Of a DNA stretch of 47,588 nt, positions 32,315 to 39,401 are shown in pieces; the stretch's first letter is position 1, and every line of letters starts with the position of its first letter. Under the pieces are notes generated by a model, which saw only the letters and a program-made list of their open reading frames with translations, ran no database searches and was not told the origin of the DNA. The stretch is taken from NCBI GenBank assembly GCA_021851165.1, contig JAJZJN010000003.1, positions 1-47,588 of the forward strand. Reading direction: 5' to 3'. The stretch is from Actinomycetes bacterium (GTDB taxonomy: Bacteria; Actinomycetota; Acidimicrobiia; Acidimicrobiales; JAJZJN01). A program made the translations under genes and the position numbers.

Positions 32315-33565
32315 GTGGCCCCAGCTCACCCACCCCGGACAACACGTCATCGTCGCAGACGGGGCCGCCCTGTGCCACAACGCAGGACCTTCCTCGTACT
32401 TATCCTCTCCGTTGCGCTGCTCGTGGCAATCGGCGGGCTTGTCGCAGCGCTGCCATCTGTGCTCGGCATCGTTTCACACACCAGCCGACCCACCCGCCCC
32501 CACCCGGGAAGCGGCGACACGACTCGGGACACCACGACCAGTCCCGACACTACGAGCACCACCGGCTCCACGGTGGCCGGGCGTCCCCCGACTTTTGCAG
32601 TCGGGATGACCACACAGGTGTTCGACGAGCCAGCCCCGGCAACCACCTACGACTACGCCACCGGAGCCACCACACCTGGGCGACAGATGGTGACGCTGAT
32701 CGAGTACCCGGCCCTACCGCGCGGCACGGCTACGAACGGCCACGACCTTGCCCCAGCCCGCCAGTGGGGCCCATACCCTGTCATACTCTTCGCCCCCGGC
32801 TACGACATGGCTCCGTCTGGCTACGAGGCACTCCTGTCCAGTTGGGTGAAGGCGGGCTTCGTGGTGGCGTCACCCAGCTTCCCCGAGACGAACCCGGCGG
32901 CAGTCTCCGCTGCAGCGGCTGCCGGATACCCGCACGGAACGCCGGAGGCGAGCATGGTCGATCAGCCCGGCGATGTCGCCTTCGTGGCCAACCAGGTGGC
33001 ACGGGAAGCTGGAACCCCGGGGAGCCTCCTGAACGGGCTCGTCAACACGTCCGAGATCGCCTTGGCAGGCCAGTCAGATGGCGGCACAGCAGTGGCTGCC
33101 CTCGCCTACGGCACCAACCCGTACTATACGGGCCCGAGCTTCGCAGGCCCTGCCCTCGACGTGCGGATATCAGCGGTTGCAGTGCTATCGGGGGCAACTC
33201 TCTACGATGCCGCCTATTCACCGGCACGGGCTGGGCTGCCGCCTCTGTTCATGGTGCAAAGCGCCACCGATGCCTGCAATACCCCGCAGAGCGCCACGGC
33301 CCTCTACGATGCCGTCAACCCCGCCGTGAAGTTCTTCCTCCTGCTCGACAACGCCGGCCATCTCGCCCCATACACCGGGGGTACCGACGCCACTCTCGTC
33401 GAGGACTCGACGCTCGGGTTCTTCGAGCTGGAGCTCGAGGGCAGGGGCAGTCCCGCAGCCCTGATCTCGTCGGGAACCGTTCCGGGGATGTCCTCCCTGG
33501 CTGCCACTGCCCGGGCTCCCGCACTCGCCCCAGTCGTGGAGGATGGGCAGAGCTGCTACTCCTAG
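32315..33565 (+). CDS. Membrane-anchored or secreted alpha/beta hydrolase
   Basis: A 416-residue hydrolase facing the outside. An Arg-rich N-terminus (RRRRGRPVPQRR) leads into one hydrophobic segment, TFLVLILSVALLVAIGGLVAAL (residues 25-46), without an obvious cleavage site. A Ser/Thr/Pro-rich spacer follows (TSPDTTSTTGSTV). The catalytic domain shows WGPYPVILFAPGYDMAPSGYE (oxyanion region), the nucleophile elbow GQSDGG, an acid in MVQSATDACN and the His in DNAGHLAPY. Related folds include platelet-activating-factor acetylhydrolase-like and cutinase-like esterases. It may release a free acid from an ester for the importer and ligases in this window; this is inference. GTG 32315 was chosen from the -10 spacing. 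Confidence 0.8.
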   Translation: MAPAHPPRTTRHRRRRGRPVPQRRTFLVLILSVALLVAIGGLVAALPSVLGIVSHTSRPTRPHPGSGDTTRDTTTSPDTTSTTGSTVAGRPPTFAVGMTTQVFDEPAPATTYDYATGATTPGRQMVTLIEYPALPRGTATNGHDLAPARQWGPYPVILFAPGYDMAPSGYEALLSSWVKAGFVVASPSFPETNPAAVSAAAAAGYPHGTPEASMVDQPGDVAFVANQVAREAGTPGSLLNGLVNTSEIALAGQSDGGTAVAALAYGTNPYYTGPSFAGPALDVRISAVAVLSGATLYDAAYSPARAGLPPLFMVQSATDACNTPQSATALYDAVNPAVKFFLLLDNAGHLAPYTGGTDATLVEDSTLGFFELELEGRGSPAALISSGTVPGMSSLAATARAPALAPVVEDGQSCYS

Positions 33566-33581
33566 CGCGTCCGCGGACGCG
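33566..33581. terminator. 16-bp perfect palindrome after the hydrolase gene
   Basis: CGCGTCCGCGGACGCG starts directly after the hydrolase stop. A self-complementary 16-mer has no loop, so it is either a weak terminator with a smaller stem or a protein site. Confidence 0.3.
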
Positions 33582-33652
33582 ACGTACGTGCGCCAGGCCG
33601 ACACGTCGTCTCTTGTATACGCGATCTCGAGAGGCAACACGGGCGCATCCGT

Positions 33653-33681
33653 TTGACAATGGGTCACAACAAAATTAGGTT
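33653..33681 (+). promoter_or_regulatory. Sigma70-type promoter of the Nramp-like gene
   Basis: TTGACA (33653-33658), a 17-nt spacer and TAGGTT (33676-33681). The -10 hexamer lies within the left half of the DtxR-like box, so metal-loaded repressor would block it. Confidence 0.65.
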
Positions 33682-33713
33682 ACCCTTAGCTTTGGGAAAT
33701 TAGGGCAACCTAA
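33675..33713. promoter_or_regulatory. DtxR/IdeR-like metal-regulator binding region
   Basis: An imperfect inverted repeat: left arm TTAGGTTACCCTTA (33675-33688), right arm TTAGGGCAACCTAA (33700-33713), matching at 12 of 14 positions when folded. Both ends carry the TTAGG / CCTAA signature of IdeR/DtxR boxes, though the two halves are wider apart than in a 19-bp box. This points to iron or manganese control. Confidence 0.6.
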
Positions 33714-33746
33714 TATTTGTCGGCATACCGCCAAAGGCATGCCGTC

Positions 33747-35078
33747 ATGGACCGAGCGGCAGATTCCACCCATCAGAGGCAGGCCGGATTGCAAAGATCG
33801 CTCGATCCCAAGTTGGTGCAGGAGCCCGAGCAGAACGCCGCCACGCGCCGCCATCGGTTCTGGATCGTCGGGTTGTTCATGATATGGGGGCCCGGCCTGG
33901 TCGTGATGCTCGCAGACACCGATGCAGGCAGCCTGATAACCGCGGCCCAATCGGGCACCCAGTTCGGCTACCGGATGATCCTTCCCCAGCTCCTGTTGGT
34001 CCCCGTCCTCTATGTCGTCCAGGAGATGACAGTACGACTCGGCATCCTCACGGGCAGGGGGCACGGCGCCTTGATCCGGGAGAGGTTCGGACGCCATTGG
34101 GCCCTTCTGTCTGCGGCCACCCTGTTCGCCTCGGGTGTCGGGGCCCTGCTGACCGAGTTCGCGGGCGTGGCCGGCGTAGGCCAGATGTTCGGCATCCCGC
34201 GAATGGTCACCGTCCCCGTCGCAGCCGCTTTCCTGATAGGGATAGCCATGACCGGGAGCTACCGTCGCTCCGAGCGGATAGGGATCGCCCTCGGCCTTGC
34301 GGAGCTCGTGTTCCTCCCGGCCATGCTCATGGCACACCCGAGCCTTCATGCAATCGGCAGGGGCCTCGGGCAGTTCCCGTTCCACGACAGCTCCTACGTG
34401 TTCCTCCTCGCTGCCAACGTCGGGGCCGTCATCATGCCGTGGATGATCTTCTACCAGCAAGGTGCCGTCATAGACAAGGGACTCGGGATCCAGCACATCC
34501 GCAGCGAGCGGCGGGATACGGCTACCGGCGCTGTGCTCACACAGGCGATCATGATCATGATGGTGCTCGCCTTCGCGGCGACCGTCGGCCTCGCTCATCC
34601 GGGAGTCGCCCTGAACACCGTGAGCCAGATGTCTGGTGCCCTGCGCCCGTTTCTCGGGCCCCTCGGAGCGAAGGCTCTCCTCGGGGTGGCCATGCTCGGG
34701 GCCGCTCTCGTGGCTGCCCTGGTCGCGTCCCTGGCGGGAGCCTGGGGGATTGCCGAGGTGTTCGGCTGGAAGCACACGCTGAACCAGCGCCCCAATCGCA
34801 CTACCGCCAAGTTCTACGCCACCTACTCCATGGCCCATGTGCTCGGAGCGGTACTGGTGCTGTCCAGCATCGACCTCGTCAGCCTGGTCATAGACGTCGA
34901 GGTGATGAACGCTCTGCTGCTGCCGATCGTTCTCGGGTTCCTGCTACTGCTGGAGGCCAAAGCACTTCCCATCGAGCACCGGATGCACGGTCCGTACCGG
35001 TGGGTGGCCACAGGGCTCTGCCTGGTCGTCATCGGCTTCGGTCTCTACATGGTGCCGGCCACCCTGGGGTGGACCTGA
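33747..35078 (+). CDS. Divergent Nramp-family metal-ion transporter
   Basis: A 443-residue membrane protein of the Nramp family, with about eleven hydrophobic segments. The family's TM1 motif DPGN is replaced: WGPGLVVMLADTDAGSLITAAQSGTQFG, giving DAGS at residues 59-62. The TM6 region is NVGAVIMPWMIFYQQGAV, keeping Met-Pro but with Trp where MntH has His. Other parts fit the family (GHGALIRERFG, LAGAWGIAEVFGWKHTLN). Such changes mark divergent Nramp clades, some of which carry Mg rather than Mn/Fe, so I do not call it mntH. ATG 33747 follows AAAGG at a spacing of 9; a TTG at 33717 is in frame but touches the regulator box. Expression is probably metal-repressed. Confidence 0.82.
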   Translation: MDRAADSTHQRQAGLQRSLDPKLVQEPEQNAATRRHRFWIVGLFMIWGPGLVVMLADTDAGSLITAAQSGTQFGYRMILPQLLLVPVLYVVQEMTVRLGILTGRGHGALIRERFGRHWALLSAATLFASGVGALLTEFAGVAGVGQMFGIPRMVTVPVAAAFLIGIAMTGSYRRSERIGIALGLAELVFLPAMLMAHPSLHAIGRGLGQFPFHDSSYVFLLAANVGAVIMPWMIFYQQGAVIDKGLGIQHIRSERRDTATGAVLTQAIMIMMVLAFAATVGLAHPGVALNTVSQMSGALRPFLGPLGAKALLGVAMLGAALVAALVASLAGAWGIAEVFGWKHTLNQRPNRTTAKFYATYSMAHVLGAVLVLSSIDLVSLVIDVEVMNALLLPIVLGFLLLLEAKALPIEHRMHGPYRWVATGLCLVVIGFGLYMVPATLGWT

Positions 35079-35134
35079 CGGCCCGGACGAAGCCGGCCCC
35101 AGGGTCACCTCGGCCACCCTGGGGTGGACCTGAC
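35056..35134. repeat. 24-bp direct repeat duplicating the end of the Nramp gene
   Basis: A perfect 24-bp sequence at 35056-35079, covering the last codons and stop of the Nramp-like gene, recurs at 35111-35134. The second copy provides the left half of TGAC-N6-GTCA site 5. Confidence 0.9.
35097..35124 (+). terminator. Hairpin downstream of the Nramp-like gene
   Basis: CCCCAGGGT (35097-35105) pairs perfectly with ACCCTGGGG (35116-35124) around a 10-nt loop. The stem is strong but no U-tract follows. Confidence 0.5.
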
Positions 35135-35144
35135 ACGTTCGTCA
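35131..35144. promoter_or_regulatory. TGAC-N6-GTCA palindrome, site 5
   Basis: TGAC ACGTTC GTCA, ending 11 bp before the -10 box of the ACAD operon, so it covers the -35 region. Confidence 0.7.
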
Positions 35145-35155
35145 TATATACAGGC

Positions 35156-35161
35156 TACGAT
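35156..35161 (+). promoter_or_regulatory. -10 box TACGAT, leaderless ACAD transcript
   Basis: TACGAT lies 7 nt before GTG 35169. No Shine-Dalgarno sequence is present. Confidence 0.5.
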
Positions 35162-35168
35162 CTTCTCC

Positions 35169-36371
35169 GTGCGCCTCCACTACGACGCCGAGACAGAGGC
35201 ATTCCGCGATGAGTTGCGCTCCTGGATAGAGACCAATCTCCCTCCGGCCGACGAGAGGGCGGAACCGGTATTGTCGTCGGCGCACATGCCCGAATGGGCC
35301 AGGAGATGGCAGCGCAGCCTGTTCGATGCCGGATGGCTTGTCCCAGGGTGGCCACCCGAGCGCGGTGGGCGCAATGCCACACCTCTCCAGCAGATGGTCT
35401 ACTTCGAGGAAGTGGCGCGGCTCGGCGTGCCCCGAACCTGCAACCCCCAGGGACTCTCCATAATCGCTCCGTCCATCTACGACTGGGGCACCGCGGATCT
35501 CCAGGAGCGCTTCGCATTGCCAACCCTTCGAGCGGAGATCACCTGGTGTGTCGGGATGAGCGAGCCTGACGCCGGTAGTGACCTGGCAGGACTCCGGACT
35601 CGCGCCGTGGTGCGCGGAGACCGGTTCATCGTAAACGGACAGAAGGTCTGGACCTCCGGCGCACATCATGCCGACTGGTGCTTCTGCTTCGTCCGCAGCG
35701 ATCCAGAGGCTCCGAAGCACTCGGGCATCAGCGTCCTCATTATCGACATGAAGAGCCCCGGAATACTGACCAGGCCTATCCCCGAGCTCACGGATCGATC
35801 TCACACGGACTTCAACGAGGTGTTCTTCACCGATGTCGAGGTGCCGGAAGGAAACCTCGTCGGCGAGCTGCATCACGGCTGGGCGATTGCCGGTGGATCG
35901 CTCGCGCACGAACGAGGCATGCTGTGGATCAACGAGGTGGTCGGGATCGAGCGGCTGATCGGGGCGGCCGTCAGCCTCGCCCGTGAGCACCTGCCAGGAG
36001 GCTCCAGGCTCGGCGACGACCCGCATGTGCGATCCATGATCGCCGACGCGCACATCCGCTCGCAGGCTCTCAGGCTTCTCGGCTACCGCGGATTCTCGAA
36101 GTTCGCCAGAGGTGAGGCCTCGCCGGAGCATTCGGTGCTGAAGCTCATGGGCAGCGAGCTACGCCGCTCGCTGGCTCTCGAGATGGCCGAGGCCCTCGGT
36201 CCGTCGGGAAGCGACCTCGACCTCGCAGTTGCACCATCCTACGGGCGTCGCGACATGGAGTCCTGGGCCGTTCACTACCTTCAGTCGTTCGCCGGCACGA
36301 TAGCCGGGGGTACTTCGGAGATACAGCGCAACATCATTGCCGAACGCGTCCTGGGGCTGCCCAGGCGCTGA
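35169..36371 (+). CDS. Acyl-CoA dehydrogenase, type A
   Basis: A 400-residue acyl-CoA dehydrogenase. FRDELRSWIETNLPP opens the N-domain. ITWCVGMSEPDAGSDLAGLRTRAVV and GQKVWTSGAHHADWCFCFVRS form the flavin/substrate strand. HTDFNEVFFTDVEVPEGNLVGELHHGWAIAGGSLAHERG and GGTSEIQRNIIAERVLGLPRR complete the family pattern. It is a separate lineage from the two other type A chains (GMSEPDAGSDL instead of LFSEP-AGSDL). I chose GTG 35169 on the -10 spacing; an upstream in-frame GTG at 35124 would include site 5. Head of an operon with a PaaK-like ligase and an AMP-ligase-like protein. Confidence 0.9.
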   Translation: MRLHYDAETEAFRDELRSWIETNLPPADERAEPVLSSAHMPEWARRWQRSLFDAGWLVPGWPPERGGRNATPLQQMVYFEEVARLGVPRTCNPQGLSIIAPSIYDWGTADLQERFALPTLRAEITWCVGMSEPDAGSDLAGLRTRAVVRGDRFIVNGQKVWTSGAHHADWCFCFVRSDPEAPKHSGISVLIIDMKSPGILTRPIPELTDRSHTDFNEVFFTDVEVPEGNLVGELHHGWAIAGGSLAHERGMLWINEVVGIERLIGAAVSLAREHLPGGSRLGDDPHVRSMIADAHIRSQALRLLGYRGFSKFARGEASPEHSVLKLMGSELRRSLALEMAEALGPSGSDLDLAVAPSYGRRDMESWAVHYLQSFAGTIAGGTSEIQRNIIAERVLGLPRR

Positions 36372-36420
36372 GAGCGCCCGCGGCCGCGGATACCCCAACA
36401 TCGTGGACACCACCGACCGA

Positions 36421-36492
36421 GAGCACCGAGAGCACCGAGAGCACCGAGAGCACCGAGAGCACCGAGAGCACCGAGAGCACCGAGAGCACCGA
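36421..36492. repeat. 9-bp tandem repeat x8 before the PaaK-like gene
   Basis: Eight perfect copies of GAGCACCGA between two operon genes. If a GTG at 36402 were used as start, they would code for an (EHR)8 leader in frame with the PaaK-like protein. Confidence 0.97.
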
Positions 36493-36507
36493 GAAGAGGA
36501 CCACACC

Positions 36508-37830
36508 ATGCCAAGCTATGGCTCCGAGATCATGGGCCCCCCTGAGCGCGACCCCACCCAGCGCTACTGGGATCCGGGTATCCAGACGATGCCAGCCGAC
36601 GCCCTGCGCGCCCTTCAAGAAGAACGCCTTAACCGTCTGCTCGCCAGAGTCCTCGGCACTCCTGTGGCACTGTTCACCCGGAAACTCCGGGCTGCAGGCA
36701 TCACCTCCCCCAATGACATAGGTGGGCTCGACGATCTCCACGCCGTCCCGCTCACCACCAAGCAGGACCTTCGCGACTCCGAGGCATCGGCACCCCCCTG
36801 GGGCGACTACCGGTTCGCCGACCCCCGCGCAGCAGTGCGCCTCGGAACCTCGACTGGGACCACCGGAACCCCGACGATCACCCTGTGGACACGCCACGAC
36901 CTGTGGCTCGAATACGAGTCGGCAGCCCGTACCTGGTGGCGCTACGGCTACCGCCCAGGCATGATCGCCACCCACGCACATCCGGCATACCTGTATGGCG
37001 GAGGCGCCCTACTGTCAGGGGCCTACGAGTACTTCGGGCTGTTGAACATCTGGGTACCACCCCCCGATACCGACGAGGCGGCCGAGGTGGGCCTGCGGTT
37101 CTGGACCCGGGTAAAGCCCGACATCCCCTTCATGGGCTTCTCGACCGGGCGCTTCTTCGAGGTGGCGTCGAAACTCGGCATAGATCCCCTGGATGCGGGA
37201 CTGGAGTTCAAGGGACTGCCTGGGTTCGGCCTTGGCAAGGGTATGCCGCTCATGACCGCGGGCGCGGAATGCTACGCATACGTGGGTGGCGCCTGCGGGC
37301 AATCCCCAGGGGCCCACCTATGCGAGGACTGGGCAATCGTGCAGGCAGTCGACCCTGCCACCGATCGCGACGTTCCCGATGGGGAATGGGGCAACCTGGT
37401 GGTAACCACACTCGATCGCGACAACGGTCTGCTCCGCTACGATCTCGAGGAGGCATGTGCAGTGATGCGCGAGCCGTGCCCATGCGGTGAGACGAGCGCC
37501 AGGGCGTTATGGGGCGGGCGCTTCAGCGATCTCATGAGCGCTCAGGGAAAGCGTTTCCAGGTCTCGGAGATCGAGTCCGCCTTGCGCCTGGTTCCCGACG
37601 TATGCGAGCCCAGCGTCGAATGGCAGCTGCTCCGGCCGCGAGATCCGTCGGCGAGGTTGGACATACGAGTCGAGCGTGGCAGCGGAGCATCGAACGACGA
37701 CGAGTTGGTGGCGAAGCGATGTGCCGAGGCTATCGCCGGAGCACTGGGTGTCGACGCCATCGTCACGGTGCTTGATCGGGAAACCATACCCCGATCAGGA
37801 TACAAAGCGACGAGGGTGGTCGAGCCATGA
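36508..37830 (+). CDS. Phenylacetate-CoA ligase (PaaK)-like AMP-forming ligase
   Basis: A 440-residue ligase of the PaaK branch of the ANL superfamily. LGTSTGTTGTPTITLWTRHDLW is the phosphate-binding loop with PaaK-type STGTTG. AYEYFGLLNIWVPPP, GAECYAYVGGACGQSPGAHLCEDWAIVQ and LLRYDLEEACAVMREPCPCGETSARALWGGRFSDLM match the middle and the PaaK Y-D/T-x-D region. The C-terminal lobe starts at KRFQVSEIESAL. PaaK relatives activate aromatic acids. ATG 36508 is used here; GAAGAGGA at 36493-36500 serves as ribosome site. The alternative GTG 36402 would add a repeat-rich leader. It overlaps the next gene by 4 bp (ATGA). Confidence 0.85.
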   Translation: MPSYGSEIMGPPERDPTQRYWDPGIQTMPADALRALQEERLNRLLARVLGTPVALFTRKLRAAGITSPNDIGGLDDLHAVPLTTKQDLRDSEASAPPWGDYRFADPRAAVRLGTSTGTTGTPTITLWTRHDLWLEYESAARTWWRYGYRPGMIATHAHPAYLYGGGALLSGAYEYFGLLNIWVPPPDTDEAAEVGLRFWTRVKPDIPFMGFSTGRFFEVASKLGIDPLDAGLEFKGLPGFGLGKGMPLMTAGAECYAYVGGACGQSPGAHLCEDWAIVQAVDPATDRDVPDGEWGNLVVTTLDRDNGLLRYDLEEACAVMREPCPCGETSARALWGGRFSDLMSAQGKRFQVSEIESALRLVPDVCEPSVEWQLLRPRDPSARLDIRVERGSGASNDDELVAKRCAEAIAGALGVDAIVTVLDRETIPRSGYKATRVVEP

Positions 37831-39374
37831 CCGATCCCCACCGACCCGACGCGGCTCAACAGGTCACCATCGCTGACGTCCTACGTGGTCACAGCCGTAA
37901 CACCCCTGACGCCCTGGGTGCAATATGCGGGTCGCACCGCTACAGCTACCGCGACCTCGACCAGCGTGTGAACTGCCTTGCCTCTGCGCTGGGCGCCTCG
38001 GGGGTCCACCGCGGCGACCGGATCCTGTGGCTCGGCCAGAACTGCCACCGGCTCATCGAGTGCCTCCTGGCCACAGCAAAGCTCGGCGGGATCTTCTGTC
38101 CGGTGAACTGGCGACTGAGCGCGGCGGAGATTGCCTTCGTCTTGCGCGATGCCGATCCTGCTGCGGTTCTCTGGCAAAGCGCCGAGATCGGCGACACCGC
38201 CCGCGAGGCACGCGAGCTGGCGGGCTCCGATGCGCTCTGGATACTTCACGACGAGAGCGGGGCCGGCTCCTACGAGGATCTGATCGGTGGTGGCGAAGCT
38301 CCCGATCCCCGCCTCGACGCAAGCGAGGACCAAGCAGTCCTGATGATGTACACCGCCGCGTTCAGCGGCGAGCCGAACGCGGCGATGCTGTCGCACCGTG
38401 CCCTGGTAACCCAAGGAGCCCTAGTCGCCGGGCTCCAGCACATAGGACGCGACTACGTCTATCTGAACTGCGGACCGCTGTTTCACGTGGCAACCTTCAT
38501 GACCACTATCGCAACCTTCGTGTCGGGCGGTACAAATGTGTTCACCCCCAGGGTGGACGCCGAGGAGCTCTGCAGGCTGATCGACGCGGAGCACTGTACG
38601 GGGGCCTTCGTCATGGGCCCGACGATGGATCAGATCATCTCATGCAACAGCGACGGCCGTTACAGCTTGAAAAGCCTCCGGACCTTCGCCGGCAAGCCGG
38701 AGTGGACGGCGATGGTCACCGTCGACGACAGTCCCTGGGGCCGTCACCCGGGCGGCTACGGCCAGACCGAGGTGATGGGACTGGCGACCTTCAAAGCGCT
38801 CGGGCCGAGCCTGGGCAGCCACGGCCGGCCTGCACCGTTCCTCCAGATAGCGATACTCGGCCCCGACGGGGAGGAGCTGGCGCCCGGGCTGACCGGCGAG
38901 ATTGCCGTGCGCGGGGCGACGGTGATGAACGGCTATCACAACCGCCCCGAGCTCAGCGTCGAGCGGCGTCAAGGGGGCTGGCACCACACCCGGGACCTGG
39001 GTCGCATGGAGAGCGACGGCTCGCTCACATTCGTCGGCCCGCTCACGCGGATCATCAAGTCCGCCGCCGAGAACATCTATCCAAGCGAGGTGGAGGCCTG
39101 CATACGCACCCACCCCGCGGTGGCCGACGTCGCCGTGATAGGGGTTCCCGACAGAACGTGGGGCCAGAACGTCAAGGCAATAGTGGTGCCCCTGGAAGGA
39201 GCTGCCGTGGAGCCACAGGAGATTATCGACCACTGCCAGGAGCACATAGCCTCCTATAAGAAGCCTAAGTCCGTGGTGGTGACCTCATCGCTGCCCCGGA
39301 CAGGCTTTGCCGTCGACTACGACGCCCTTGACAGCCTCTTCGGGGGAGGCGGCTACCCGGGAGCCAGGTCCTGA
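37827..39374 (+). CDS. AMP-ligase-like protein lacking key ANL motifs
   Basis: A 515-residue protein with an overall ANL fold (FCPVNWRLSAAEIAFVLRDADP, LNCGPLFHVATFMTTIATFVSGG, GGYGQTEVMGLATF, GEIAVRGATVMNGYHNRPE, HTRDLGRMESDGSLTFVGPLTRIIKSAAENIYPSEVEACI). Its P-loop at residues 173-190 reads MMYTAAFSGEPNAAMLSH in place of YTSGTTGxPKGVxxSH, and the C-terminal region reads LPRTGFAVDYDALDS with no GK, so the adenylation lysine is missing. It ends in GGGGYPG. It may bind acyl-CoA or acyl-adenylate without making it, or use altered chemistry. ATG overlaps the PaaK-like gene (ATGA), so the two are made together. Confidence 0.82.
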   Translation: MTDPHRPDAAQQVTIADVLRGHSRNTPDALGAICGSHRYSYRDLDQRVNCLASALGASGVHRGDRILWLGQNCHRLIECLLATAKLGGIFCPVNWRLSAAEIAFVLRDADPAAVLWQSAEIGDTAREARELAGSDALWILHDESGAGSYEDLIGGGEAPDPRLDASEDQAVLMMYTAAFSGEPNAAMLSHRALVTQGALVAGLQHIGRDYVYLNCGPLFHVATFMTTIATFVSGGTNVFTPRVDAEELCRLIDAEHCTGAFVMGPTMDQIISCNSDGRYSLKSLRTFAGKPEWTAMVTVDDSPWGRHPGGYGQTEVMGLATFKALGPSLGSHGRPAPFLQIAILGPDGEELAPGLTGEIAVRGATVMNGYHNRPELSVERRQGGWHHTRDLGRMESDGSLTFVGPLTRIIKSAAENIYPSEVEACIRTHPAVADVAVIGVPDRTWGQNVKAIVVPLEGAAVEPQEIIDHCQEHIASYKKPKSVVVTSSLPRTGFAVDYDALDSLFGGGGYPGARS

Positions 39375-39388
39375 GCCGCCGGTGGCTC
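39373..39388. terminator. Short hairpin between convergent operons
   Basis: GAGCC (39373-39377), 6-nt loop, GGCTC (39384-39388), starting in the stop codon of the ligase-like gene. Weak, without a U-tract. Confidence 0.25.
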
Positions 39389-39401
39389 GCCGGTAGCCTG
39401 G

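Noticed and set aside
33654-33666. TGAC-N5-GTCA at the Nramp promoter as an eighth regulon site
   Set aside because: The spacer is 5, not 6, and its TGAC is part of the -35 hexamer TTGACA, which explains it.
33721-33744. CGGCAT...ATGCCG hairpin before the Nramp start as a metal riboswitch
   Set aside because: A single 6-bp stem with no conserved riboswitch core; the DtxR-like box already explains metal control.
33675-34838. A 387-codon open frame opposite the Nramp-like gene
   Set aside because: Its translation is His/Asp/Gly-rich antisense of transmembrane codons; it would also start inside the gene and end in the DtxR-like box.
36159-36514. Open frames on the minus strand with Leu-Gly-Ala or Ser-Arg-Cys repeats
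   Set aside because: They are only the reverse reading of the 9-bp GAGCACCGA array and have no gene-like flanks.
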